From positions 1 to 62,840 of the forward strand of contig CAYZSE010000002.1 in the NCBI GenBank assembly GCA_964481035.1: a DNA stretch of 62,840 nt, given 5' to 3'. The translations under genes and the position numbers were made by a program. This document shows positions 25,055 through 33,228 of this stretch, piece after piece; position 1 is the first letter of the stretch, and every line of letters starts with the position of its first letter. This DNA is from JAAAPF01 sp964481035 (GTDB lineage: Bacteria; Pseudomonadota; Alphaproteobacteria; Geminicoccales; Geminicoccaceae). The notes beneath the pieces are model-generated. The model was given only the letters and a program-made list of their open reading frames with translations, had not been told where the DNA came from and did no database searches.

Positions 25055-26308
25055 ATGAGTTACGACACGCGCCGGATGATTATCGCGGGGACGCGGTCCG
25101 TGTCGCGCCGTCTGTTGATCTATAGCCACGACAGCTTCGGGCTCGGCCACCTCCGCCGCTGTCGCACGATCGCCCACGACCTGGTCGACCGCTTCGGCGA
25201 CCTCTCGGTCCTGATCCTCTCGGGCTCGCCGATCGTCGGCAGCTTCGACTACAAGGCGCGGGTCGACTTCGTCCGTGTGCCGGGCGTCATCAAGCTCAGG
25301 AACGGCGAATACACCTCGCTGCACCTGCACATCGATCCCGAGCACACGCTGGCGATCCGCAGCTCGATCATCCATCACACCGCCGAGGTGTTCGACCCGC
25401 ACGTCTGCCTGATCGACAAGGAGCCGCTCGGGCTCCGCGGCGAGGTCCGCGACACGCTCGCCATGCTCAAGACCCGCGGCACCCGCCTGGTCCTCGGTCT
25501 CAGGGACGTCATGGACGAGCCGCGCCAGCTCATGGAGGAATGGGAGCGCAAGCAGGTCTACCCGGCGCTGCGCGAATTCTACGACACCATCTTCATCTAC
25601 GGCCCGCAGTCGATCTTCGACCCGCTCGCCGAGCTTCCGGGCTTCGACGAGTTCGCGCCGAAGGTGCGCTTCACGGGCTATCTGCGGCGCAGCCTGCCGA
25701 GCTACCCGACGCCGTCGCCGACGCTGGAGGGCGTGCTACCGGCCGGGCCCTACCTTCTCGTCACCCTCGGCGGCGGCGGTGACGGCGAGGGTCTGGTCGA
25801 GGCCGTGCTGCGGGCCTACGAGAGCGCACCCGATCTGTCGCCGCCGTGCGTGATCCTGTTCGGTCCCTTCATGCAGGCCGAGGAGCGGCACGGCTTCTTG
25901 GTCCGTGCCGAGCCGCTGGCCAACGTCCATTGCCTGACCTTCGACGCGCACGTCGAGCGGCTCTACGCCGGGGCCGCCGCGGTCGTCGCCATGGGCGGCT
26001 ACAACGTCTTCTGCGAGATCTTGTCGTTCGACAAGCCGGCCCTGCTGGTGCCGCGGACGATGCCCCGCCGCGAGCAGTGGCTGCGTGCCGAGCGGGCCGC
26101 GCGCCTCGGCGCCGTGCAGGTGCTGCCCCTGGAGAGCGCGCTCGACCCGGCGATCATGGCGGCGACGCTGGCGGAGCTGCCGGGCCGAGCGCCGCCGAGC
26201 ACGGCGCGCCCGCCGCTGCTTCTCGACGGTCTCGAGCGCATTGCCGACGAGCTCGGCCCGGAGCTCGCCGGGCCGCCGGCGGCGACCCCGTTGCGCGCCT
26301 TCGGGTGA
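25055..26308 (+). CDS. glycosyltransferase, COG4671 (MurG-like GT-B) family
   Basis: About 417 residues of a predicted GT-B fold enzyme. The N-terminal nucleotide-fold segment is RRLLIYSHDSFGLGHLRRCRTIAHDL, whose GLGHLRR resembles the MurG glycine loop. The C-terminal donor half carries LLVTLGGGGDGEGLV and AAAVVAMGGYNVFCEIL. The acceptor and sugar are unknown. It opens a nine-gene operon, and its stop overlaps the next start (GTGA). The frame has ATGs at 25016, 25055 and 25076, none with a good ribosome site; 25055 is a compromise. Related to the gene at 29526. Confidence 0.82.
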   Translation: MSYDTRRMIIAGTRSVSRRLLIYSHDSFGLGHLRRCRTIAHDLVDRFGDLSVLILSGSPIVGSFDYKARVDFVRVPGVIKLRNGEYTSLHLHIDPEHTLAIRSSIIHHTAEVFDPHVCLIDKEPLGLRGEVRDTLAMLKTRGTRLVLGLRDVMDEPRQLMEEWERKQVYPALREFYDTIFIYGPQSIFDPLAELPGFDEFAPKVRFTGYLRRSLPSYPTPSPTLEGVLPAGPYLLVTLGGGGDGEGLVEAVLRAYESAPDLSPPCVILFGPFMQAEERHGFLVRAEPLANVHCLTFDAHVERLYAGAAAVVAMGGYNVFCEILSFDKPALLVPRTMPRREQWLRAERAARLGAVQVLPLESALDPAIMAATLAELPGRAPPSTARPPLLLDGLERIADELGPELAGPPAATPLRAFG

Positions 26309-27686
26309 GCGCCCCCGCCCGCCTCGTCGTGGTGGTCAAGGGCTATCCGCGCCTGTCGGAGACCTTCATCGCCCAAGAGCTCCGTGCCCTCGAGGAGCGC
26401 GGCTTCGCGCTCACCATCGTCTCGCTGCGCCATCCGACCGACCGGCAGCACCATCCCCTCCACGACGCGATCCGAGCACCGGTGCTCTATCTACCCGAGT
26501 ATCTCCACGACGAGCCGTTGCGCGTTCTGCGCGCCTCGGCGAAGGCGGCTCGCCGCACAGGCTTCGGCGCGCTTCTAGCCCGCTGGTGGCGCGATCTGGT
26601 GCGCGATCCGACCCGCAACCGCGTCCGCCGGCTCGGCCAGGCGCTGGTCCTCGCCGAGGAGCNNNNNNNNNNNNNNNNNNNNNNNNNNNNNNNNNNNNNN
26701 NNNNNNNNNNNNNNNNNNNNNNNNNNNNNNNNNNNNNNNNNNNNNNNNNNNNNNNNNNNNNNCCGACCCGCAACCGCGTCCGCCGGCTCGGCCAGGCGCT
26801 GGTCCTCGCCGAGGAGCTGCTGGCGCCGGGTGATCTCGTCTACGCCCACTTCCTGCACACCCCGGGCTCGGTCGCCCGCTACGCTGCCGGCTTTCGCGAG
26901 CTGCCGCTGGCCTTCTCGGCGCACGCCAAGGACATCTGGACCACGCCCGACTGGGAAAAGCGGGAGAAGCTCGTGGACGCGCGCTTCGCCGTGACCTGCA
27001 CGCGGATCGGCATGGAGCATCTGAACGGCCTCCTGGCGACCCCCAAGGTCGAGCTCGTCTACCACGGGCTCGACGGACGCGCCCTGCCGGCGCCGCCCGC
27101 CCGCGCCGGCGCCCGCGAGCCCGTCGAGCTGCTGTGCGTCGCGCGCGCCGTGCCGAAGAAGGGGCTGGAGGTCGTGCTCGAGGCGCTCGCGCTCTTGCCG
27201 GAAGAGCCCGCGTGGCGCTTCACCCACGTCGGGGGCGGCGACACCGCGGCTCTGGTGCGACGCGCCGCCGAGTTCGGCATCGCCGAACGGGTCCGCTTCC
27301 TGGGCGCTCTGCCGGCGCCGGAGGTGATGGCGGCCTACCGCGCCTGCGACCTCTTCGTCCTGGCGAGCCGGATCGCGCCGGACGGCGACCGCGACGGGCT
27401 GCCCAACGTGCTGATGGAGGCGCTGAGCCAGGAGGTCGCCGTCGTCGCGACCCGCGTCGCCGCCATTCCCGAGCTCATCGAGGACGGCGTGCACGGCCTC
27501 CTCGTGCCCCCCGACGACGCGCCGGCGCTGGCCCGGGCACTCGCCCGGCTCATGGCGGAGCCCTCGCTGCGCCGGCGGCTCGCGCAGGCCGGGCGGGCGC
27601 GGGTCGAGCGGGAGTTCGCCATGGACCGCGGCATCGACCGCCTGGTCGAACTCCTCGCCGGGGCGCCGGTCGCGCGGGCCGCCTGA
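26305..27686 (+). CDS. family 4 glycosyltransferase (interrupted by an artefactual gap)
   Basis: A GT4-type enzyme starting at a GTG overlapping the previous stop. The N-terminus is VVKGYPRLSETFIAQELRALEERG, as in colanic-acid/exopolysaccharide GTs of the WcaL/AmsK kind. The C-terminus is a Glycos_transf_1 domain: CVARAVPKKGLEVVLEAL, VRFLGALPAPEVMAAY and LPNVLMEALSQEVAVVATRVAAIPELIEDGVHGLLVPP, with an ExxxxxxxE-like core. An N run at 26663-26762 breaks the frame, but the same 55 bp flank it. Collapsing one copy restores a continuous reading frame of about 408 codons. The gene is therefore intact in the organism. Confidence 0.88.
26608..26817. other. spurious scaffold gap with duplicated 55-bp flanks
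   Basis: 100 N (26663-26762) are flanked by the same 55 bp at 26608-26662 and 26763-26817. This is the signature of two contigs ending in a shared k-mer that were joined with a default gap rather than merged. Removing the N run and one flank copy (155 bp) restores the glycosyltransferase frame. Confidence 0.92.
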
Positions 27687-28945
27687 ATGAGCACGGCCTT
27701 CTATGCGCCGCTCAAGGCGCCCGACCACCCCGTGCCCTCGGGCGACCGGCAGATGGCGCGCCTGCTCATCGAGGCGCTCCAGCGGGCGGGCCTCGCCCCC
27801 GCGCTCGCCTGCCGCCTGCGTAGCTACGACGGCGGCGAGCCGTGGCGCCAGCGTCGCCTGGACGAGGTCGCGGCGCGCGCCGCACCGTTGCTCGCCCGGC
27901 GCTGGCGGCGACGGCTCGACGCCTGGTTCACCTACCACTGCCATCACAAGGCGCCCGACGGCCTGGGCCCGCGGGTGACCGCGGCGCTCGATCGGCCCTA
28001 CGTCGTGGCGGAAGCTTCCATCTCCGCACGGCGGGCCGAGGGCCCCTGGGCGGAGGGCTTCCGGCTCGCCGCGCGGGCCATCGCCGCCGCCGACGTCGTC
28101 GTCGCCATGAGCGCCAAGGACGCGGCGGGTCTCGCCGACGTCGTGCGCCCGCCGGCGAGGCTGGTCCGGCTGGCACCCTTCACGCGGTTGCCGGCGTCGC
28201 CGCCGGCGCCGGCTGCGGCGGACCCGCCACGGCTCGTCACGGTGGCGATGATGCGGCCCGGCGCCAAGCTCCGGTCCTACCAGGTGCTCGCCGCGGCGCT
28301 GCAAGGCCTCTCGGACCGGGCATGGAGCCTGGATGTCGTCGGCGACGGCGAGGTGCGGGGCGAGGTCCGGTCGGCGTTCGCCCCCTTGGGCGCGGACCGG
28401 GTCCGCTGGCACGGCCGGATCGACGACGCGGCGGCGCGCGACGCGCTGGTCCGGGGGGCGACCGCCTTCGTCTGGCCCGGCGTCGACGAGGCCTACGGCA
28501 TGGCGCTGTTGGAGGCGCAGGCNNNNNNNNNNNNNNNNNNNNNNNNNNNNNNNNNNNNNNNNNNNNNNNNNNNNNNNNNNNNNNNNNNNNNNNNNNNNNN
28601 NNNNNNNNNNNNNNNNNNNNNNTCGTCTGGCCCGGCGTCGACGAGGCCTACGGCATGGCGCTGTTGGAGGCGCAGGCGCTGGGCGTGCCGGTGATCGCCG
28701 GCGACGGCCACGGCGTGCCGGAGATCGTCGCGGACGGGCGGACCGGCCTGCTCGCGCCCGTGGGCGAGGTGGCGGCGTTTCGAGACGCCGTGGCGGTTCT
28801 GCTCGACGATCCGGCCCGCGCCGCCGCGCTCGGTGCGGCGGCGGCCGAGCACGTCCGGCGCCATCACGGCCTCGATGGAGCGGCGGCGCGGCTGGCGGAC
28901 ATCGTGGCGCAGGCGAAGCTCGCGCACCGCGAGCGGCGGCGATGA
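27687..28945 (+). CDS. family 4 glycosyltransferase (second artefactual gap)
   Basis: A GT-B glycosyltransferase beginning MSTAFYAPLKAPDHPVPSGDRQMARLL, immediately after the previous stop. The donor domain shows VTVAMMRPGAKLRSYQVLAAAL, FVWPGVDEAYGMALLEAQALGVPVIAG and VPEIVADGRTGLLAPVG. The N run at 28523-28622 is flanked by identical 55-bp copies; removing one rejoins ALLEAQ to ALGVPV in frame, giving about 367 residues. The N-terminal half (PYVVAEASIS, AAADVVVAMSAKDAA) is typical of the acceptor domain. Its stop overlaps the next start as ATGA. Confidence 0.87.
28468..28677. other. second spurious scaffold gap with duplicated 55-bp flanks
   Basis: The 55 bp at 28468-28522 recur exactly at 28623-28677 on the other side of 100 N (28523-28622). 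As with the first gap, no sequence is missing and 155 bp of the window are artefact. Confidence 0.92.
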
Positions 28946-29538
28946 CGGCGGTGCTGATGCTGCGGCACGCCGCGACCGCGTGGAGCGCGGTGGGCCGATT
29001 GCAGGGCCGCACCGAGGTGCCGTTGTCGGCCGAGGGACGGGCCGAGCTCGCCCGCTGGCGCCTGCCGGGCGACTTCGCCGAGGCCCTGTTGCTCACCAGC
29101 CCGCTCGTGCGGGCGACGGCGACGGCGGCGCATTTCGGCAGTGCCCGCGTCGAGCCGCGGCTGGTCGAGATGGACTGGGGCGCCTGGGAAGGTCGCCGGC
29201 TGGTCGAGCTGCGCGCGGCCGATCCCGCGGGCCTGGCGGCGCTGGAGGCGCTCGGCCTCGATCTGCGTCCCCCCGGCGGCGAGCGACCGCGCGACGTCCG
29301 CGAGCGGCTCGCCGGGCTGCTCGGCGAGCTCGCGGGCGCCGAACGGGCGGTGCTCGTGACCCACAAGGGCGTGCTGCGCGCGGCGCTGTCGCTGGCGACG
29401 GGCTGGGACTTCCAGGGACGACCACCGTTGAAGCTGCGGGCCGGCCGGGCGTGGCTCTTGCGCCTCGACGGCCGGGGTCGGCCGCGGCCGCAGGTGCACG
29501 AGGTCGCGCTCGATCGGGCGGCGTCGTGCGTGTCTTGA
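28942..29538 (+). CDS. histidine phosphatase (phosphoglycerate-mutase-like) family protein
   Basis: A 198-residue branch-1 histidine phosphatase. The nucleophile is the His in MLRHAATAW (the usual RHG is RHA here). Arg pairs are in LLTSPLVRATATA, the acid Glu in VEMDWGAWEGR, and the second His in VLVTHKGVLRAAL. It would remove phosphate from a small molecule or sugar phosphate. Within a glycosyltransferase operon a phosphosugar or lipid-phosphosugar substrate is plausible but unproven. ATGA overlap upstream, and a 13-bp overlap with the next gene. Confidence 0.85.
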   Translation: MTAVLMLRHAATAWSAVGRLQGRTEVPLSAEGRAELARWRLPGDFAEALLLTSPLVRATATAAHFGSARVEPRLVEMDWGAWEGRRLVELRAADPAGLAALEALGLDLRPPGGERPRDVRERLAGLLGELAGAERAVLVTHKGVLRAALSLATGWDFQGRPPLKLRAGRAWLLRLDGRGRPRPQVHEVALDRAASCVS

Positions 29539-30653
29539 TCTGGAGCCAGCACCTCTTGGGCACCGGCCACCTCCAGCGTAGCGCCCGGCTGGCGGCGGCG
29601 CTCGCCGAGCGTGGCCACAGCGTCGTGCTCGCCAACGGCGGCCCCGCACCGGCAACCGGGCCGGCCGGTTACGCGCGCGTCGACCTGCCGGCGATCCGGG
29701 CCGCGGACGCCCGCTTCAGCGCTCTCGTCGACGACGCGGGCGACCTTGTTGCGGAATCTTTATGGCGCGAGCGGGCGCGGCGGCTGGAGGCGCTCGCCGA
29801 GCCCTCGCTCGACCTCGTCGTCGTCGAGATGTTCCCCTTCGGCCGCCGCGCCTTCGCCCGCGAACTGGCGCCGCTCCTGGAGCGGTGGCGGCACGCGCCG
29901 GAGCGGCCGCGGCGCGTGGTGTCGCTGCGCGACGTGCTGGTCGAGAAGGTGCGGCCCGAGCGAGTGGCCGAGGCCACGGGCCGGGTGCGGCGCTGGTTCG
30001 ATCGCGTGCTGGTGCATGCCGATCCCAGGCTCGTCGCCCTCGACGCCTCCTTCCCGGCGACCCGGGAGATCGCCGGCTGGCTGCGCTACACGGGCTATCT
30101 GGCGCCGACCTTGCCGACGCCCGCGGCAGGGCGCCGCGGGCTGGTCGTCTCGGCCGGGGGCGGCGCGGTCGGGTGCGTGCTGCTCGCCGCCGCGGTCGAT
30201 GCCGCCCGGCGGCTCGGGCCTGGCGTCGGCCCCTGGACGATCATCGCCGGCCGCGGCCTGCCGGAGACGGCATGGCAAACCCTGCAGGCGTCGACGCCTG
30301 AGGGGGTCGAGCTCTTGCGGCATGTCGACGACCTGCCCGAGCGGCTCGCCCGCGCCGCGCTCTCGATCTCGCAGGCCGGCTACAACACCGTGGTCGAGGC
30401 CCTGGCCCTCGGCTGCCCGATGGTTCTCGTGCCCTTCGCCGCCGGCGGCGAGACCGAGCAGGCGCGCCGCGCTGCGGCCGTCGCCGGCCTCGGCGCCGCC
30501 ACGGTCGTGCATGAGAGCGCCTGCACCGGCGAGGCTCTGGCCGAGGCGGTCGCCGCGCGGCTGGACGCTGCATTGCCGGTGCTGCAAGTGGACGTGAGCG
30601 GGGCCGCGCGCAGCGCTCGGCTGCTGGAGGCGCTGGTCGAGGGGAGGGGCTGA
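29526..30653 (+). CDS. glycosyltransferase, COG4671 (MurG-like) family, second paralogue
   Basis: A 375-residue GT-B enzyme from a GTG that overlaps the previous stop by 13 bp. The N-terminus is VRVLIWSQHLLGTGHLQRSARLAAAL, with the Gly loop GTGHLQRS. The donor half has GLVVSAGGGAVGC and SISQAGYNTVVEALALGCPMVLVPF, the typical UDP-sugar binding region with QAGYNT. It is a paralogue of the gene at 25055. Acceptor unknown. The stop overlaps the next start (TGATG). Confidence 0.85.
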   Translation: MRVLIWSQHLLGTGHLQRSARLAAALAERGHSVVLANGGPAPATGPAGYARVDLPAIRAADARFSALVDDAGDLVAESLWRERARRLEALAEPSLDLVVVEMFPFGRRAFARELAPLLERWRHAPERPRRVVSLRDVLVEKVRPERVAEATGRVRRWFDRVLVHADPRLVALDASFPATREIAGWLRYTGYLAPTLPTPAAGRRGLVVSAGGGAVGCVLLAAAVDAARRLGPGVGPWTIIAGRGLPETAWQTLQASTPEGVELLRHVDDLPERLARAALSISQAGYNTVVEALALGCPMVLVPFAAGGETEQARRAAAVAGLGAATVVHESACTGEALAEAVAARLDAALPVLQVDVSGAARSARLLEALVEGRG

Positions 30654-31330
30654 TGGCGTGCATCTGGTGGCGCGACGACGACGCCGGGCGCGACGATCCG
30701 CGCCTCGAGCGGTTGCTCGAGCTGGCGACGGCCCGCCGCCGGCCGGTCGCGCTCGCCGTGGTGCCCGATTGGCTCGAGCCTGCGACGGTCGAGCGCATCC
30801 GCGCCTGCCCGCTCGCGACGGTGCTGCAGCACGGCGTCGCGCACGCCGACCACGGAACGGCGGCGACCAAGACCATCGAGCTCGGCGGCGGCGCGGACCG
30901 CGAGCGCCTGTTCGCCGCGCTCGCGGCCGGCCGGCGGCGGCTCGAGGCGGCCTTCGGCGCCCAGTTCCTGGCGGTGCTCGTGCCGCCCTGGAACCGCATC
31001 GACGACGACGTGACCGCGGCCGTGCCGGCGCTGGGTTTCGCCGGCCTCTCGTGCGACGGCGGGCCCGCGCGGACGGCCCCGCCGCGGCGCGTCGACGTGC
31101 ACGTCGACGCGGTGGACTGGCACGGCACCGGCCGCCCGCGCCCGCCGGCGGAGGTGGAAGCGGCGCTGAGGGGGTCGCTGGCGACGGTCGACGGGCCGGT
31201 GGGGCTGATGACGCACCACCAGGTGGTCGAAGGCGACGAATGGGACGGACTCGACCGCGTGCTCGGCTTCGGTCATGGTGACGGCGGGGTGAGCTGGCTC
31301 ACCGCCAAGGAAGCGTTCGGGGTGCCATGA
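30653..31330 (+). CDS. polysaccharide deacetylase-like protein
   Basis: A 225-residue protein of the NodB-like deacetylase superfamily. The opening WWRDDDAGRDD supplies the paired Asp of motif 1. VLQHGVAHADH carries candidate metal His residues. LAVLVPPWNRIDDDV corresponds to the RPPxG-type motif, and a late GLMTHHQVV supplies a final His. No signal peptide, so it may act on a cytoplasmic sugar or lipid-linked intermediate made by the neighbouring glycosyltransferases. The ATG overlaps the previous stop, and its own stop overlaps the ABC gene. Confidence 0.75.
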   Translation: MACIWWRDDDAGRDDPRLERLLELATARRRPVALAVVPDWLEPATVERIRACPLATVLQHGVAHADHGTAATKTIELGGGADRERLFAALAAGRRRLEAAFGAQFLAVLVPPWNRIDDDVTAAVPALGFAGLSCDGGPARTAPPRRVDVHVDAVDWHGTGRPRPPAEVEAALRGSLATVDGPVGLMTHHQVVEGDEWDGLDRVLGFGHGDGGVSWLTAKEAFGVP

Positions 31331-33228
31331 CGACGATGCCGTCGCAGACGCTGTTGCGCGTCGAGGACCTGCACGTCGCCTTCCACGCCGAGGAGGGTGT
31401 GGTCGAGGCCGTGCGCGGGGTGAGCTTCGAGGTTCCCCGCGGGCGCACCGTCGCGGTCGTGGGCGAGAGCGGCTCGGGCAAGACCGTCCTGTCGCAGGCG
31501 ATCTTGGGCATCCTGCCGGCCACGGCGCGGCTCACCCGCGGCAAGATCCTCTTCGACGACCCCGACATCGCCGCCCCGCCCGTCGATCTCGCCGCCTACC
31601 CGCAGAACCACCGCGTCCGGCGCTCGATCCGCGGCGGGCGCATCTCGATCATCTTCCAAGAGCCGATGAGCTCGCTCTCGCCGGTGCACACCATCGGCGA
31701 CCAGATCGCCGAGGCGCTGCGGCTGCACGTCCCCTCCGCCCGCCGGGAGGTGCGGGCGAAGGTGGTCGAGATGCTCGACCATGTGGGCTTCCCCAACCCC
31801 GGTGCGGCCTTCGAGCTCTACCCGTTCGAGCTCTCGGGCGGGCTGCGCCAGCGGGCGATGATCGCCATGGCGCTGATCTGCGAGCCGGCGCTCCTGATCG
31901 CCGACGAGCCGACGACGGCGCTGGACGTCACCATCCAGGCGCAGATCCTCGAGCTCATGCAGCGCCTGCAGGCCGAGTACCGCATGGCGATCCTGTTCAT
32001 CACTCACGATCTGGGCGTGGTCGCCAACCTCGCCGACGAGCTCGTCGTGATGTATCGCGGGCGGGTCATGGAGGCGGGGCCGGCGCGGCCGCTGCTGACG
32101 GCACCCGAGCATCCCTACCTCAAGGCGCTCATGGCGGCCGTGCCGCGCATCGACATGGACAAGGGCGAGCGGCTCAAGCCGTTGCGCGAGGTGCGGGTGA
32201 CCGCGAGCGATCTCGCGACACTGGCCGGCGGCCAGACCCGCCACGGACGCGCCGGGCCGCTGCTTTCCGTCGTCGGGATCGAGAAGACGTTCCAGACGCG
32301 GCGGGGCGGCGGCTGGCTCGGCGGCGGTGACGTCGTGCGCGCCCTCGACGACGTGAGCTTCACCATCGACCGCGGCGAGAGCTTCGCCGTCGTCGGCGAG
32401 AGCGGCTCCGGCAAGACGACGCTCGCGAAGGCCATCATGCGTGGCATCGACGTGGACGCCGGCTCGATCACCTTCGACGATCACGGCGAACGGGTCGACG
32501 TGCTCGCTCTCGAAGGCCGCGATCTGGAGCGCTTGCGCACCCGCGTGCAGTATGTCTTCCAGGATCCGTTCGCGTCCTTGAACCCGCGGATGACCATCGC
32601 CGACATCATCATGGAGCCGCTGGTCATCCACGGTATCGCCGACGCCAGGGAGCGCGGCGAGCGGGTGCGCGCGTTGATGCAGGCGGTCGGCCTCGACCTG
32701 CGCTCGCTCAGGCGCTACCCGCACAGCTTCTCGGGCGGGCAGCGGCAGCGCATCGGCATCGCCCGCGCGCTCGCCCTCAATCCCGACCTGCTCATCTGCG
32801 ACGAACCCGTCTCCGCCCTCGATGTCTCGGTCCAGGCGCAGATCCTCAACCTCTTGAAGGATCTGCAGAAGGCGCTCGGGCTCACCTACCTGTTCATCGC
32901 GCACAATCTCGCCGTCGTCCGCTATGTCGCCGATCGCGTCGCCGTGATGTGCAGCGGCCGCATCGTCGAGCTGGCGCCGACCGATCAGCTCTTTCGGCGA
33001 CCGGAGCACCCCTACACCCGCGCCCTGCTCGCCGCCGTGCCGGAGCCCGACCCCGACCACCGTCTCGATTTTCGCCGGCTGCGCGAGGCGGGCGAGGCGA
33101 TGCCGGCGGAGTGGCCATGGCCGTTCACCATCCTGCCGGGCCGGCACGGCCACATGGTCGAACTCGGCGATGGGCACTGGGTCTGTCACGGTGACCCCCT
33201 CGAGGAGAGGTTCCTTGCCGCGTCCTAG
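31327..33228 (+). CDS. double-domain ABC ATPase, peptide/oligopeptide (DppD-DppF/YejF) type
   Basis: A 633-residue fusion of two nucleotide-binding domains. Domain 1 has Walker A GESGSGKTVLS, the signature LSGGLRQR and Walker B LLIADEPTTALD. Domain 2 (from about residue 315) has GESGSGKTTLAKA, FSGGQRQRIGIA and LLICDEPVSALD. Each ends with the oligopeptide-transporter C-terminal segment (APEHPYLKALMAAVP; RPEHPYTRALLAAVPEP). It powers uptake of peptides or similar solutes through two permeases, none of which is in the window. The start overlaps the deacetylase gene (ATGA), and its end overlaps the binding-protein gene. Confidence 0.93.
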   Translation: MTTMPSQTLLRVEDLHVAFHAEEGVVEAVRGVSFEVPRGRTVAVVGESGSGKTVLSQAILGILPATARLTRGKILFDDPDIAAPPVDLAAYPQNHRVRRSIRGGRISIIFQEPMSSLSPVHTIGDQIAEALRLHVPSARREVRAKVVEMLDHVGFPNPGAAFELYPFELSGGLRQRAMIAMALICEPALLIADEPTTALDVTIQAQILELMQRLQAEYRMAILFITHDLGVVANLADELVVMYRGRVMEAGPARPLLTAPEHPYLKALMAAVPRIDMDKGERLKPLREVRVTASDLATLAGGQTRHGRAGPLLSVVGIEKTFQTRRGGGWLGGGDVVRALDDVSFTIDRGESFAVVGESGSGKTTLAKAIMRGIDVDAGSITFDDHGERVDVLALEGRDLERLRTRVQYVFQDPFASLNPRMTIADIIMEPLVIHGIADARERGERVRALMQAVGLDLRSLRRYPHSFSGGQRQRIGIARALALNPDLLICDEPVSALDVSVQAQILNLLKDLQKALGLTYLFIAHNLAVVRYVADRVAVMCSGRIVELAPTDQLFRRPEHPYTRALLAAVPEPDPDHRLDFRRLREAGEAMPAEWPWPFTILPGRHGHMVELGDGHWVCHGDPLEERFLAAS

